Assembly: GCA_964481755.1 (NCBI GenBank)
Contig: CAYZVH010000022.1
Location: 1-27,847, forward strand
Source: Phocaeicola_A sp964481755
GTDB lineage: Bacteria > Bacteroidota > Bacteroidia > Bacteroidales > Bacteroidaceae
Length of the DNA stretch: 27,847 bases
Direction of reading: 5' to 3'
Shown: piece by piece, positions 21,482 to 27,847 of the stretch
Layout: each line of letters opens with the position of its first letter
Position numbering within the stretch: the first letter of the stretch is position 1
The notes under the pieces: generated by a model
Databases searched by the model: none
What the model saw: the letters and a program-made list of their open reading frames with translations, nothing else
What the model was told of the DNA's origin: nothing
Translations under genes and position numbers: made by a program

Positions 21482-22756
21482 TTACTCCATTCCATATTCT
21501 TTGATTTTTCTGTATAAGGTACGTTCGGAAATATTCAGGTCCTTGGCTGCGTCGCGGCGTCTGCCGTGATGTTTGGCCAAGGCTTTCATTATCATCTCTT
21601 TCTCTACTTCGTCCAGCGACAGGTTCTCTTCGATTACCGTGTCTTGTATGTCGTCCTCCTCCTTCGGGGCCGTCACGTTGATGGTGGTCGGCTGTGTGTG
21701 AGCGGGTTGCTTCACTAGCTCCACTTCGTTAGTCGGGTGGGTGTAGTACACCTGCGGCTGTGCCGGGGTCAGGTCGGTGGTGGCGGGCACGCTGGACTGA
21801 GGCGTGGAAACTGTGATGGGGTGCTCCGTCATGATGTCGTGCACCAACTTCTTCAGCTCCGTCACGTCGTTGCGCATGTCGAACAGAATCTTGTAGAGTA
21901 TCTCCCGTTCGCTCTCGAAGCTTTGACTCTGATGGTTCTCCACCAGGGTGGGGAAGCGCGCGTCCTGTGTCTGGGGAATGTAGCTCTCCAGTATGGCGGG
22001 CGTGATTTCGCGTTTCTTCTCGATGATGGAAATCTGCTCCGTGATGTTCTTCAGCTCGCGGATGTTGCCCGGCCAGGGGTAGGCCATCAGCATCTTCTTC
22101 GCCTCCTCAGTCAGTTGTATGGCCGGCATGCGGTAGCGCTCGGCGAAGTCCGAGGCGAACTTACGGAACAAGAGGACGATGTCGTCCTTGCGCTCGCGCA
22201 GGGCAGGAATCTTTATGGGCACGGTGTTCAGACGGTAGAACAGGTCCTCGCGGAACCGTCCCTCGGCAATGGCTTTGGTCAGATTCACGTTGGTGGCGGC
22301 CACGATGCGCACGTTCGTCTTCTCCACCTTCGACGAGCCTACCTTGATGAACTCGCCCGACTCCAGCACACGCAGCAGGCGTGCTTGGGTGGAGAGAGGC
22401 AGTTCGCCCACCTCATCGAGGAAGATGGTTCCGCCGTTGGCCTCGCCGAAGTAACCTTTCCTTTCACCGATGGCTCCCGTGAAGGCACCTTTCTCGTGGC
22501 CGAAGAGTTCCGAGTCTATCGTTCCTTCGGGTATGGCGCCGCAGTTCACCGCGATGTACTGTCCGTGCTTGCGGCTACTGTTTTGGTGGATGATTTTGGG
22601 GAAGTTCTCCTTTCCCACGCCGCTCTCACCGGTAATCAGTACCGACAGGTCTGTCGGGGCCACTTGTATGGCGATGTCTATCGCGCGGTTCAGTCCTTCC
22701 GCGTTGCCTATGATGCCGAATTTCAGCTTCACTTGCTGTATCTCTGGTGTTCCCAT
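21482..22756 (-). CDS. Sigma-54-dependent activator without receiver domain
   Basis: This 424-residue bacterial enhancer-binding protein starts almost directly with the AAA+ domain. Walker A is GESGVGKE at 43-50. The sigma-54 contact loop is GAFTGA at 90-95, Walker B is GGTIFLDEVGELP at 108-120, and the arginine-rich FREDLFYRLN sensor region follows. A Thr/Pro/Gln-rich linker (about 290-375) joins it to a C-terminal Fis-type helix-turn-helix (GRRRDAAKDLNISERTLYRKIKE). With no receiver, GAF or PAS domain, its activity must be set by expression, a partner protein or the linker. It heads the lptE-TPR-secG operon. The ATG at 22756 is chosen because the -7 box overlaps the more upstream ATG at 22783. 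Confidence 0.93.
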   Translation of the reverse strand: MGTPEIQQVKLKFGIIGNAEGLNRAIDIAIQVAPTDLSVLITGESGVGKENFPKIIHQNSSRKHGQYIAVNCGAIPEGTIDSELFGHEKGAFTGAIGERKGYFGEANGGTIFLDEVGELPLSTQARLLRVLESGEFIKVGSSKVEKTNVRIVAATNVNLTKAIAEGRFREDLFYRLNTVPIKIPALRERKDDIVLLFRKFASDFAERYRMPAIQLTEEAKKMLMAYPWPGNIRELKNITEQISIIEKKREITPAILESYIPQTQDARFPTLVENHQSQSFESEREILYKILFDMRNDVTELKKLVHDIMTEHPITVSTPQSSVPATTDLTPAQPQVYYTHPTNEVELVKQPAHTQPTTINVTAPKEEDDIQDTVIEENLSLDEVEKEMIMKALAKHHGRRRDAAKDLNISERTLYRKIKEYGME

Positions 22757-22780
22757 ATAATCGATTCCAATTTGAGAACA

Positions 22781-22788
22781 CAAAAGTA
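22781..22788 (-). promoter_or_regulatory. -7 box of the sigma-54 activator operon
   Basis: The minus strand reads TACTTTTG, matching TAnnTTTG, with TTTG at 22812-22815 and a long 23-nt spacer. The predicted start near 22774 leaves a leader of about 18 nt. This is a vegetative-type promoter, not a -24/-12 sigma-54 promoter. Confidence 0.55.
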
Positions 22789-22889
22789 ACGCTTTCTTTT
22801 CACATTATCCCCAAAAGTTAGTGAGAATTAAGAGAAGTGCAGGAGAGTACATGCATAGAACAGTACATCCCAGTACGTCTTAGCTAGGC

Positions 22890-22938
22890 GGATAACTTGC
22901 CAAAACTTGAAAAAATACGGAGTTTTGGCAGGTTATCC
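22890..22938 (-). terminator. Long hairpin after lrgB
   Basis: GGATAACTTGCCAAAACT (22890-22907) pairs with its complement at 22921-22938 over 18 bp with one G-T-type mismatch and a 13-nt loop. It begins 13 nt after the lrgB stop. No U tract follows on the minus strand, so termination or 3'-end protection is inferred from position and stem length. Confidence 0.6.
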
Positions 22939-22951
22939 AGGCAGAATAGAC

Positions 22952-23647
22952 TTACAGCAACCCGAGCAGTCGGAGGATGCTGGGGGTGAGCAGGGCGGTG
23001 AAGATGCCGTTCAGTGTGAGACCCAGGCTGGCGAAGGCTCCGTACTTGCGGCTACGCTCCATGGCGGTGGAGGTGCCTACGGCGTGCGAGGCCGTTCCCA
23101 TGGAGAGACCTTGCGCGATGGGACTGTGCACATGGCCCAGGCTGAGCACCTTGAACCCGAACACGGCCCCGAAGAGACCTACGCAGACCACCACGGCCGC
23201 TGTGAGCGAAGGGATGCCGCCTACCGTCTTCGTCACCTCCATGGCGATGGGTGTGGTCACCGACTTTGCGGCCAGGGAGATAATCACTTCTTGTGTGGCT
23301 CCCAGCACTTTGGCCGTGAGCACCACCGACACGATGCCCACCACGCAACCTACCAGCTGCGAGATGAGGATGGGCATCAGCTGCTTCTTGATGGTCTCCA
23401 GCTGCAGGTACAACGGCACGCCCAGCGCCACCACGGCGGGCTTCAGCCAAAACTCTATCAGATGACCGCCTTCGTTGTAGGTCTCGTAGCTGATGCCGGT
23501 CAGCTTCAGAAACACTATCAGCAGGGCGATAGTTATCAGTATGGGGTTGAGCAACACCATGCCGGTCTTCTTCTGCAACAGCTTGGCCAGGAAGAAGAGG
23601 GTGAAGGTGAGCGCCAACAGGAAGAACTCATTTTCTAAAAATTCCAT
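22952..23647 (-). CDS. lrgB: LrgB family membrane protein
   Basis: This 231-residue protein has about six to seven membrane segments and LrgB-family features: FWLKPAVVALGVPLYLQLETIKKQ, SLAAKSVTTPIAMEVTKTVGG and GTASHAVGTSTAMERS near the C-terminus. LrgB acts with LrgA. In Firmicutes the pair was linked to murein hydrolase control and later to pyruvate or glycolate-type transport. The plant homologue PLGG1 moves glycolate and glycerate. The start overlaps the lrgA stop by 20 nt, so translation is coupled. A transport role is the best inference. Confidence 0.93.
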   Translation of the reverse strand: MEFLENEFFLLALTFTLFFLAKLLQKKTGMVLLNPILITIALLIVFLKLTGISYETYNEGGHLIEFWLKPAVVALGVPLYLQLETIKKQLMPILISQLVGCVVGIVSVVLTAKVLGATQEVIISLAAKSVTTPIAMEVTKTVGGIPSLTAAVVVCVGLFGAVFGFKVLSLGHVHSPIAQGLSMGTASHAVGTSTAMERSRKYGAFASLGLTLNGIFTALLTPSILRLLGLL

Positions 23648-23981
23648 GATGTCTGCGTATGTATTGGTGAACCCATCCCGTCACCACCAGCACGGCTACA
23701 GTGCTCACCACCGTGGCTACTACGATAGGGACGAATTGGGCGGATATAATGTCGAAGTAGAGCATCAGCGCCACGCCGGGTGGCACGAAGAAGAAGCCGA
23801 GGTTGGCCACCAGGAAGTCGCTCAGTCCCTGCACCCATTCCAGCTTTATCCACTTCAGCTTCAGCAGCAGCGTCAGCGTGAGCATCCCGATGATGCTCGA
23901 CGGCAGCTTGATGCCTGTCAGGTAGATAATCAACTCTCCGATGGCGAGGCATCCGAAGAGGATTGCACATTGTCGTATCAT
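23628..23981 (-). CDS. lrgA: LrgA/CidA family membrane protein
   Basis: This 117-residue protein has four predicted membrane segments. LrgA/CidA features are GELIIYLTGIKLPSSIIGMLTL near the N-terminus and LVANLGFFFVPPGVALM in the middle. It is the partner of LrgB, with which it overlaps by 20 nt. The open frame extends 15 codons to 24026, but a consensus -7 box and an inverted repeat occupy that stretch, so the ATG at 23981 (MIRQCAILFGC) is the start. Length then matches the family. Confidence 0.92.
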   Translation of the reverse strand: MIRQCAILFGCLAIGELIIYLTGIKLPSSIIGMLTLTLLLKLKWIKLEWVQGLSDFLVANLGFFFVPPGVALMLYFDIISAQFVPIVVATVVSTVAVLVVTGWVHQYIRRHHGIFRK

Positions 23982-23996
23982 GTCTCTATAAAAACA

Positions 23997-24040
23997 GTTT
24001 CTGAAAAAGAATGCGCAAAGGTACATCCTTTTTCAGAAAC
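23997..24040 (-). promoter_or_regulatory. lrgA promoter bracketed by a perfect 13-bp inverted repeat
   Basis: GTTTCTGAAAAAG (23997-24009) and CTTTTTCAGAAAC (24028-24040) are exact complements separated by 18 bp. The -7 box TACCTTTG (minus strand, 24016-24023) lies inside the spacer. The upstream arm covers the region just ahead of the -7 box and the downstream arm begins at about +1. This is the geometry of an operator for a dimeric or paired regulator. A hairpin terminator for the upstream AraC gene is less likely with an 18-nt loop and AT-rich arms. Confidence 0.75.
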
Positions 24041-24095
24041 CATCTCTCGGTCGCCGCTCCTCAGTGTACCGACCGTGTGAATTTATTGACCTGAG

Positions 24096-24986
24096 TCAAG
24101 AGTTGCGATACTCCTTTGGCGAGAGCCCTGTGTGGCTCTTGAAGTATTTCCCGAAGAACGACTGGTTGGGGAAGCTCAGCTGTTCCGCTATCTCCTGTAT
24201 GGAGAGGGTGGTGGTCTTCAGCATGCGCTTGGTCTCCAGCACCACATACTTGTCTATCCACTCGCCGGCGGTCAGGTCGGTGATGTTCTTGCTCAGTGCC
24301 GACAGGTACTTGGGGGTGATGTAGAGCTTCTCGGCGTAGAAGGTGACCGAGCGGTTCTCGCGGTAATTCTCCTTCAGCAGCTCCAGGAACTGGCCGAAGA
24401 GGTCGCGCTGGCGGTTCTGCACATACCGGCGCTTCGGCAGGTGATTCTCCAGTGTGGTGACCACCTTGTAGAAGAAGGCCACCAGCAGGTGGAACTTGAT
24501 GTCGTTGCGGTAGGGCAGGTTGGCGTGTGCCTGTATCTGTGCTCGCATGAAGAGGTAGAACTCCTTTATCTCCTCAGTCTCCTGCCGGGTCAGTTTCGTC
24601 ACCGGATTCTCCTGGATGTAGAGATAGGTGTTGAGGTTGTGGATGAAGTTGGTGGAGATGCCTCCCATCGCTTCCGGCGAGAAGACGATGTAGCTGCCGG
24701 TCACGTCGTCGTTGTTGCGTCCGCCGTCCATCAACAGGGTCTTGGGCTTTAGCAGGGCAATGCTGTTGGGCCCTATCTTGTAGTCCTTCAGGTTGATGGA
24801 CAGCTCCGATTCTCCATCCAAGTGCAAGGCGAAGATTGCGATGTTAAATTCGCTAGGCACATCAATGTTAGGTAAATCGTGAATGCTGTCAAAAAACACT
24901 ACGCCTTCTTTCTTAATTAGCGCGTCCAACTTGTTCGGTATCTTCCGGTGGATTCGTTGTTCTGTCATGTTTTTACTTGGGTTCAT
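24096..24986 (-). CDS. AraC family transcriptional regulator
   Basis: This 296-residue protein has an N-terminal ligand-type domain (about 25-170, with SEFNIAIFALHLDGESELSINLKDYKIGPNSIALLKPKTL). A C-terminal double helix-turn-helix follows at about 195-296: VTFYAEKLYITPKYLSALSK, then LSIQEIAEQLSFPNQSFFGKYFKSHTGLSPKEYR, the AraC signature. It lies directly upstream of lrgAB in the same direction, with the lrgA promoter between them, so lrgAB is a plausible target. The ligand is unknown. An ATG at 24968 is an alternative start. Confidence 0.93.
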   Translation of the reverse strand: MNPSKNMTEQRIHRKIPNKLDALIKKEGVVFFDSIHDLPNIDVPSEFNIAIFALHLDGESELSINLKDYKIGPNSIALLKPKTLLMDGGRNNDDVTGSYIVFSPEAMGGISTNFIHNLNTYLYIQENPVTKLTRQETEEIKEFYLFMRAQIQAHANLPYRNDIKFHLLVAFFYKVVTTLENHLPKRRYVQNRQRDLFGQFLELLKENYRENRSVTFYAEKLYITPKYLSALSKNITDLTAGEWIDKYVVLETKRMLKTTTLSIQEIAEQLSFPNQSFFGKYFKSHTGLSPKEYRNS

Positions 24987-25013
24987 ATTCGTTATTATTA
25001 GTGGTTTAGGTCA

Positions 25014-25021
25014 CAAAATTA
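25014..25021 (-). promoter_or_regulatory. -7 box of the AraC-family gene
   Basis: The minus strand reads TAATTTTG, matching TAnnTTTG, about 30 nt before the ATG at 24986. No clear -33 element is seen. Confidence 0.5.
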
Positions 25022-25219
25022 CACGTTATTTCATACCAAGTCCGAAAATATTCCAATCTGGACAATACTGGCGAGATACAGAGTAAAAAGACTCTCCATA
25101 AGGGCCATATTAGTGGTGGATTATTTCAACAATTAAGCCCTTTTGCCAACTAATTTCTACCTGCCGACTATCGGCTTCGGGGTGCATGAGTAGGCGCTGT
25201 GCCGAGTCGTATTGTAACA

Positions 25220-25243
25220 GGAATGTAACATGTTTTACATTCC
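25220..25243 (+). promoter_or_regulatory. Operator-like inverted repeat upstream of the response regulator
   Basis: GGAATGTAA and TTACATTCC are perfect complements separated by CATGTT. The centre lies about 30 bp upstream of the -7-like box at 25262. The position suits an activator or autoregulator of the two-component operon. Confidence 0.6.
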
Positions 25244-25261
25244 GTCGTAATAAAACCGTTG

Positions 25262-25300
25262 CACCTTTGCATCGCAAATGAAAAATCATGCTTAAATTTG
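25262..25300 (+). promoter_or_regulatory. Candidate promoter(s) of the two-component operon
   Basis: Two -7 candidates exist. CACCTTTG at 25262-25269 is one base off TAnnTTTG but has the common CCTTTGC context. TAAATTTG at 25293-25300 is an exact match, giving a leader of about 15 nt. I cannot choose between them. Confidence 0.4.
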
Positions 25301-25321
25301 TAAAGCTTAAAACGAACGTAT

Positions 25322-25786
25322 ATGAATGATTATCGTATTTTAGTGGTCGATGACGAAGAGGATTTGTGCGAGATCCTGAAGTTCAACCTCGAGAACGAAG
25401 GCTATTTCGTGGACACTGCCAACTCCGCCGAGGAGGCCTTGCGGCTGGACTTGTCGCGGTACAACCTGCTGTTGCTCGATGTGATGATGGGCGAAATCTC
25501 CGGTTTCAAGATGGCCAACATCCTGAAGAAGGACAAGAAGACCGCCTCCATACCTATTATATTTATCACGGCCAAGGATACGGAGAACGATACGGTCACA
25601 GGCTTCAACCTGGGAGCCGACGACTACATCTCCAAGCCCTTCTCCATCCGTGAGGTGCTGGTGCGTGTCAGGGCTGTGCTCCGCCGCACTCTGGAGCAGC
25701 AGGGTGGGGGCAGTGCTCCTACCGTCATCAGCTACCAGGGCCTGCTGCTCAATCTTGACAAGAAGACAGTGAGCATTGACGGCGAG
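25322..25786 (+). CDS. Response regulator A, PhoB/OmpR type, cut by assembly gap
   Basis: The visible 155 residues hold a complete receiver domain: Asp10/Asp11 (VVDDEEDL), the phosphoacceptor Asp53 (LLLLDVMMGE), Thr83 (FITAKD) and Lys105 (SKPFS). Then come a linker and the start of the winged-helix domain (ISYQGLLLNLDKKTVSIDGE). The rest is lost in the N gap. Any reading through the gap enters the wrong frame. The protein is expected to be about 230 residues and to bind DNA when phosphorylated by a cognate kinase. That kinase may be missing from the assembly if this gene and the next fragment are separate loci. Confidence 0.9.
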
Positions 25787-25796
25787 NNNNNNNNNN
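25787..25796. other. Assembly gap of ten N
   Basis: Ten undetermined bases join two response-regulator fragments that overlap in homologous content: the last 60 residues before the gap align with the first 59 after it. The gap is a scaffold placeholder, and the true distance is unknown. Confidence 0.98.
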
Positions 25797-26201
25797 AACC
25801 TCGGTGCCGACGACTATATCTCCAAACCCTTCTCCATCCGTGAGGTGATGCTGCGGGTGAAGGCCGTGTTGCGTCGCACCGCCCAGGAGAAGGCCGACGA
25901 GAAGGTGGAGGTGATAACCTACCGCGGACTGGTGCTCGACATCAATCGCAAGAGCGTCAGCATCGACGGCGAGGAGGTGTCGCTCACGAAGAAGGAGTTC
26001 GAGATTCTCTGCCTGCTGTTGCGCAATCCCAACCGCGTCTTCTCGCGCGAGGACATCCTCGACAAGATATGGAAAGACGAGTCCTACGTGCTCGACCGCA
26101 CTGTGGACGTGAACATCACCCGCCTGCGCAAGAAGCTGGGCGACTATGGCCAGAACATCATCACCCGCCTGGGTTACGGCTATTGTTTCGAAAACAGATA
26201 A
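25797..26201 (+). CDS. Response regulator B, PhoB/OmpR type, 5' end missing
   Basis: The visible 134 residues begin inside a receiver domain (NLGADDYISKPFSIREV, containing the conserved Lys). They continue through the linker into a full winged-helix DNA-binding domain: EVSLTKKEFEILCLLLRNPNRVFSREDILDKIW and VDVNITRLRKKLGDYGQNIITRLGYGYCF. The N-terminal 95 residues, including the phosphoacceptor, lie in or beyond the gap. The stop is 12 nt before the histidine kinase start, so this fragment belongs with that kinase. The linker differs clearly from that of fragment A, so the two are not the same allele. Confidence 0.9.
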   Translation, partial: NLGADDYISKPFSIREVMLRVKAVLRRTAQEKADEKVEVITYRGLVLDINRKSVSIDGEEVSLTKKEFEILCLLLRNPNRVFSREDILDKIWKDESYVLDRTVDVNITRLRKKLGDYGQNIITRLGYGYCFENR

Positions 26202-26213
26202 CTCCCCGATACT

Positions 26214-27635
26214 ATGTCAGCGACAAACAGTCTCTCGTTCAGCCAGCGGATATTCCTCTCCGTGCTGCTGCTCTTCCTGCTCTTCGCCGGATGCTTCGTC
26301 ACCTTTCAGCATCACCGCGAGAAGTCGTACAAGATAATGGTCCTCAACACCAAGCTGCAGGACTACAACAGTCGCTTGGATGAGTTCCTGGCCTACTGCG
26401 GCCAGACCAACGACTCGCTTGTGGAGGCTTTCATCCGTCGCCATCCGCTGGAGAACCTGCGTGTGACTTTGGTGCGGCCTGACGGCACAGTCGTCTACGA
26501 CAGCGAGGAGCCCGACCTCAGTCTGCTCCACAATCACAAGAACCGTAAGGAGATTCAGCAGGCGCTGAAGACGGGCAGTGGCTACGACATCATCCGCGCC
26601 TCGGAAACCCTCCACGGCAAGTTCTTCTACTCCGCCACCTACTTTCCCCAGAGCGGTTACGTGGTGCGCACGGCGTTGCCCTACACCGTCACGCTCACCA
26701 ACGACCTCTCCGCCGACATGGGTTACGTGTGGTTTGCCATCGGTCTCACCCTCATTCTTACCTATATATATTATAAGTATACGCGCAAGCTGGGAACCAA
26801 CATCACTCAGCTGCGCCAGTTCGCCAAGCGGGCCGAGCGCGACGAGGACCTGGAGAACGTGAACATCACCTTCCCCAACAACGAGTTGGGAGAGATATCC
26901 CATCACATCGTTCACCTCTATGCTCAGCTGAAGAAGAGCGAGGAGGACAAGACCCGACTGAAACGTCAGCTTACGCAGAACATCGCCCACGAGCTGAAGA
27001 CCCCCGTGAGTAGCATACAGGGTTACCTGGAGACCATCGTCAACACGCCTGGTCTGCCCGAGGAGACCCGCAAGCAGTTCCTCGAGCGCTGCTACGCCCA
27101 GAGCAACCGGCTCACCAACCTATTGCGCGACATCTCCGTGCTCACCCGCATGGATGAGGCTTCGCAAACCTTCGACATCGAACAGGTGAACATCTACACC
27201 CTGTTGCAGAACATTCAGAAGGACGTGGCCCTGCAGTTGGCCGAGAAGAACATCACCCTCCTCATCCTGCTCGAGCAGAACGTGGTGGTGCCCGGCAACA
27301 GTCTGTTGCTCTACTCCATCTTCCGCAACCTCACCGACAACGCCATCGCCTATGCCGGCGAAGGTGTCACCATCACCGTGCGTTGCGTCAGCGAGGACAA
27401 GCACTACTATTACTTCAGCTTTGCCGACAATGGCGTAGGTGTGGCCCCCGAGCATCTCGACCACCTCTTCGAACGTTTCTACCGAGTAGACAAAGGTCGT
27501 TCCCGCAAGTTAGGTGGCACTGGCTTAGGACTAGCTATTGTGAAGAACGCCGTATTCCTACACGGAGGCACCATCTCCGCCCACATAGCCGCCACCGGAG
27601 GCTTGGAGTTCCGCTTCAACTTGGCGAAGGAATGA
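26214..27635 (+). CDS. PhoR-like sensor histidine kinase
   Basis: This 473-residue inner-membrane kinase has a first membrane segment at about 13-31 and a periplasmic sensor region at about 32-170 that includes a PAS-like stretch (NLRVTLVRPDGTVVYDSEEP). The second membrane segment is at about 171-188. A cytoplasmic linker then leads to the catalytic core. The H box is NIAHELKTPVSSIQGYLE with phosphorylated His259. The N box is FRNLTDNAIAYAG (370-382), G1 is FADNGVGVAPEHL with the F box LFERFYRVDKGRSR, and G2 is GGTGLGLAIVKNAV. It transfers phosphate to response regulator B. The signal is not known. Confidence 0.94.
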   Translation: MSATNSLSFSQRIFLSVLLLFLLFAGCFVTFQHHREKSYKIMVLNTKLQDYNSRLDEFLAYCGQTNDSLVEAFIRRHPLENLRVTLVRPDGTVVYDSEEPDLSLLHNHKNRKEIQQALKTGSGYDIIRASETLHGKFFYSATYFPQSGYVVRTALPYTVTLTNDLSADMGYVWFAIGLTLILTYIYYKYTRKLGTNITQLRQFAKRAERDEDLENVNITFPNNELGEISHHIVHLYAQLKKSEEDKTRLKRQLTQNIAHELKTPVSSIQGYLETIVNTPGLPEETRKQFLERCYAQSNRLTNLLRDISVLTRMDEASQTFDIEQVNIYTLLQNIQKDVALQLAEKNITLLILLEQNVVVPGNSLLLYSIFRNLTDNAIAYAGEGVTITVRCVSEDKHYYYFSFADNGVGVAPEHLDHLFERFYRVDKGRSRKLGGTGLGLAIVKNAVFLHGGTISAHIAATGGLEFRFNLAKE

Positions 27636-27636
27636 G

Positions 27637-27847
27637 CCTCGCTATGCGAGGAAGACAAAAAGACTAAAGTCGTTGAAGGTTTTATGTTTTACGTTATTTC
27701 TCCGCTGCACCATTCATTGGAACGTGGAAGCTAGTAGAACGTGGTAGGCTGTAGGACCTGCCGCAGCTTGCTGCGTAGAAAAAATATCGGCAGCCCTTTA
27801 GGGCACAGGCTCCGCTGCCGATACCTTAGATCTGGCGTAAGCCGGTT
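27637..27847. repeat. Cluster of short palindromes after the kinase gene
   Basis: The last 211 nt contain several hairpins and no gene. They are CCTCGC-TAT-GCGAGG (27637-27651, directly after the kinase stop), CGCAGC-TT-GCTGCG (27762-27775), and TATCGGCAG (27785-27793) with CTGCCGATA (27815-27823), which encloses CCC-TTTA-GGG (27794-27803). GGC-GTAA-GCC lies at 27834-27843. The first may act as a kinase terminator, though it lacks a U tract. The rest resemble a repeated extragenic palindromic element. The window edge cuts the region. Confidence 0.65.

Larger units (their letters stand above)
24987..25321. other. Divergent spacer between AraC-family gene and response regulator
   Basis: This 335-nt spacer holds the AraC promoter at the left and the two-component promoter region at the right, with a 9-bp inverted repeat at 25220-25243. 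A small hairpin GCCGA-CTA-TCGGC sits at 25163-25175. The part from 25025 to 25160 shows no gene or motif I recognise. Confidence 0.55.

Noticed and set aside
21737..22789. A 350-codon plus-strand frame opposite the sigma-54 activator
   Set aside because: It is antisense to a protein with complete AAA+ motifs. Its translation is low in conserved features and repetitive in Leu, Gly and Val.
22846..22878. AGTACAT/AGTACGT repeated three times upstream of the sigma-54 activator
   Set aside because: The 7-mers are short, unevenly spaced (16 and 10 bp) and one is changed, so chance is likely. They lie beyond the predicted promoter.
25322..27635. Identity with the RprX/RprY two-component system
   Set aside because: The receiver and linker sequences do not resemble what I recall of RprY. 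They fit a PhoB/PhoR-like pair, so no rpr symbol is given.
1..27843. The same 10-mer GGCGTAAGCC at both ends of the window (1-10 and 27834-27843), as possible attachment sites
   Set aside because: At the left it is the variable arm of tRNA-Tyr. At the right it is a small hairpin among other palindromes. The match does not extend, and there is no integrase or mobile cargo between.

Overview
The window is a chromosomal core-genome segment of a Bacteroidales gut bacterium, most likely Bacteroides, Phocaeicola or a close relative. The evidence is a repeated TAnnTTTG -7 promoter box ahead of most transcription units, one of which (rpmE) has a full TTTG-N20-TACCTTTG promoter. Gene content and order also fit: recF next to DUF721, a sigma-54 activator ahead of lptE and secG, type B L31, DUF3256, and a DUF4847-like lipoprotein. 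I see no transposase, integrase, CRISPR array, SusC/SusD pair or rRNA. The only RNA gene is a tRNA-Tyr cut by the left edge.

Layout. Positions 1-1,500 (minus): tRNA-Tyr (partial), ribH, and a membrane-anchored TPR protein. Positions 1,597-2,981 (plus): recF overlapping a DciA/DUF721 protein, a replication and repair pair. Positions 3,145-9,105 (minus): a tightly packed six-gene operon running from a Crp/Fnr regulator through an M3 dipeptidyl carboxypeptidase, a small lipoprotein, a dCMP deaminase and an S41 processing peptidase to 5-formyl-THF cyclo-ligase. Positions 9,447-12,019: marC (plus), class II fructose-bisphosphate aldolase (minus) and ribosomal protein L31 type B (plus). Positions 12,229-15,355 (minus): DUF3256 and an EamA transporter, then an orphan secreted GH28 pectinase. 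Positions 15,693-19,328 (plus): recJ-recQ. Positions 19,496-22,756 (minus): an envelope operon, sigma-54 activator - lptE - acidic TPR protein - secG. Positions 22,952-24,986 (minus): lrgA-lrgB and an AraC-type regulator. Positions 25,322-27,635 (plus): a PhoB/PhoR-like two-component system broken by a 10-N assembly gap.

The proteins belong to known families, and I did not find a convincing new multi-gene system. The less explained signals are non-coding. They are three perfect 12-bp palindromes at an exact 22-bp period between marC and fba, a perfect 13-bp inverted repeat bracketing the lrgA -7 box, a long hairpin in the EamA transporter leader, a 24-bp direct repeat after recQ, a 9-bp operator-like repeat before the response regulator, a cluster of small palindromes at the right edge, and a possible six-codon leader peptide coupled to recF. 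The sequence around the N gap joins two different response-regulator genes. It should be read either as an incompletely assembled tandem two-component locus or as a mis-join, not as one gene.

Several starts are set from promoter position or codon choice and are shorter than the longest open frame: marC, GH28, recJ, recQ, the EamA transporter, lptE, the sigma-54 activator and lrgA.
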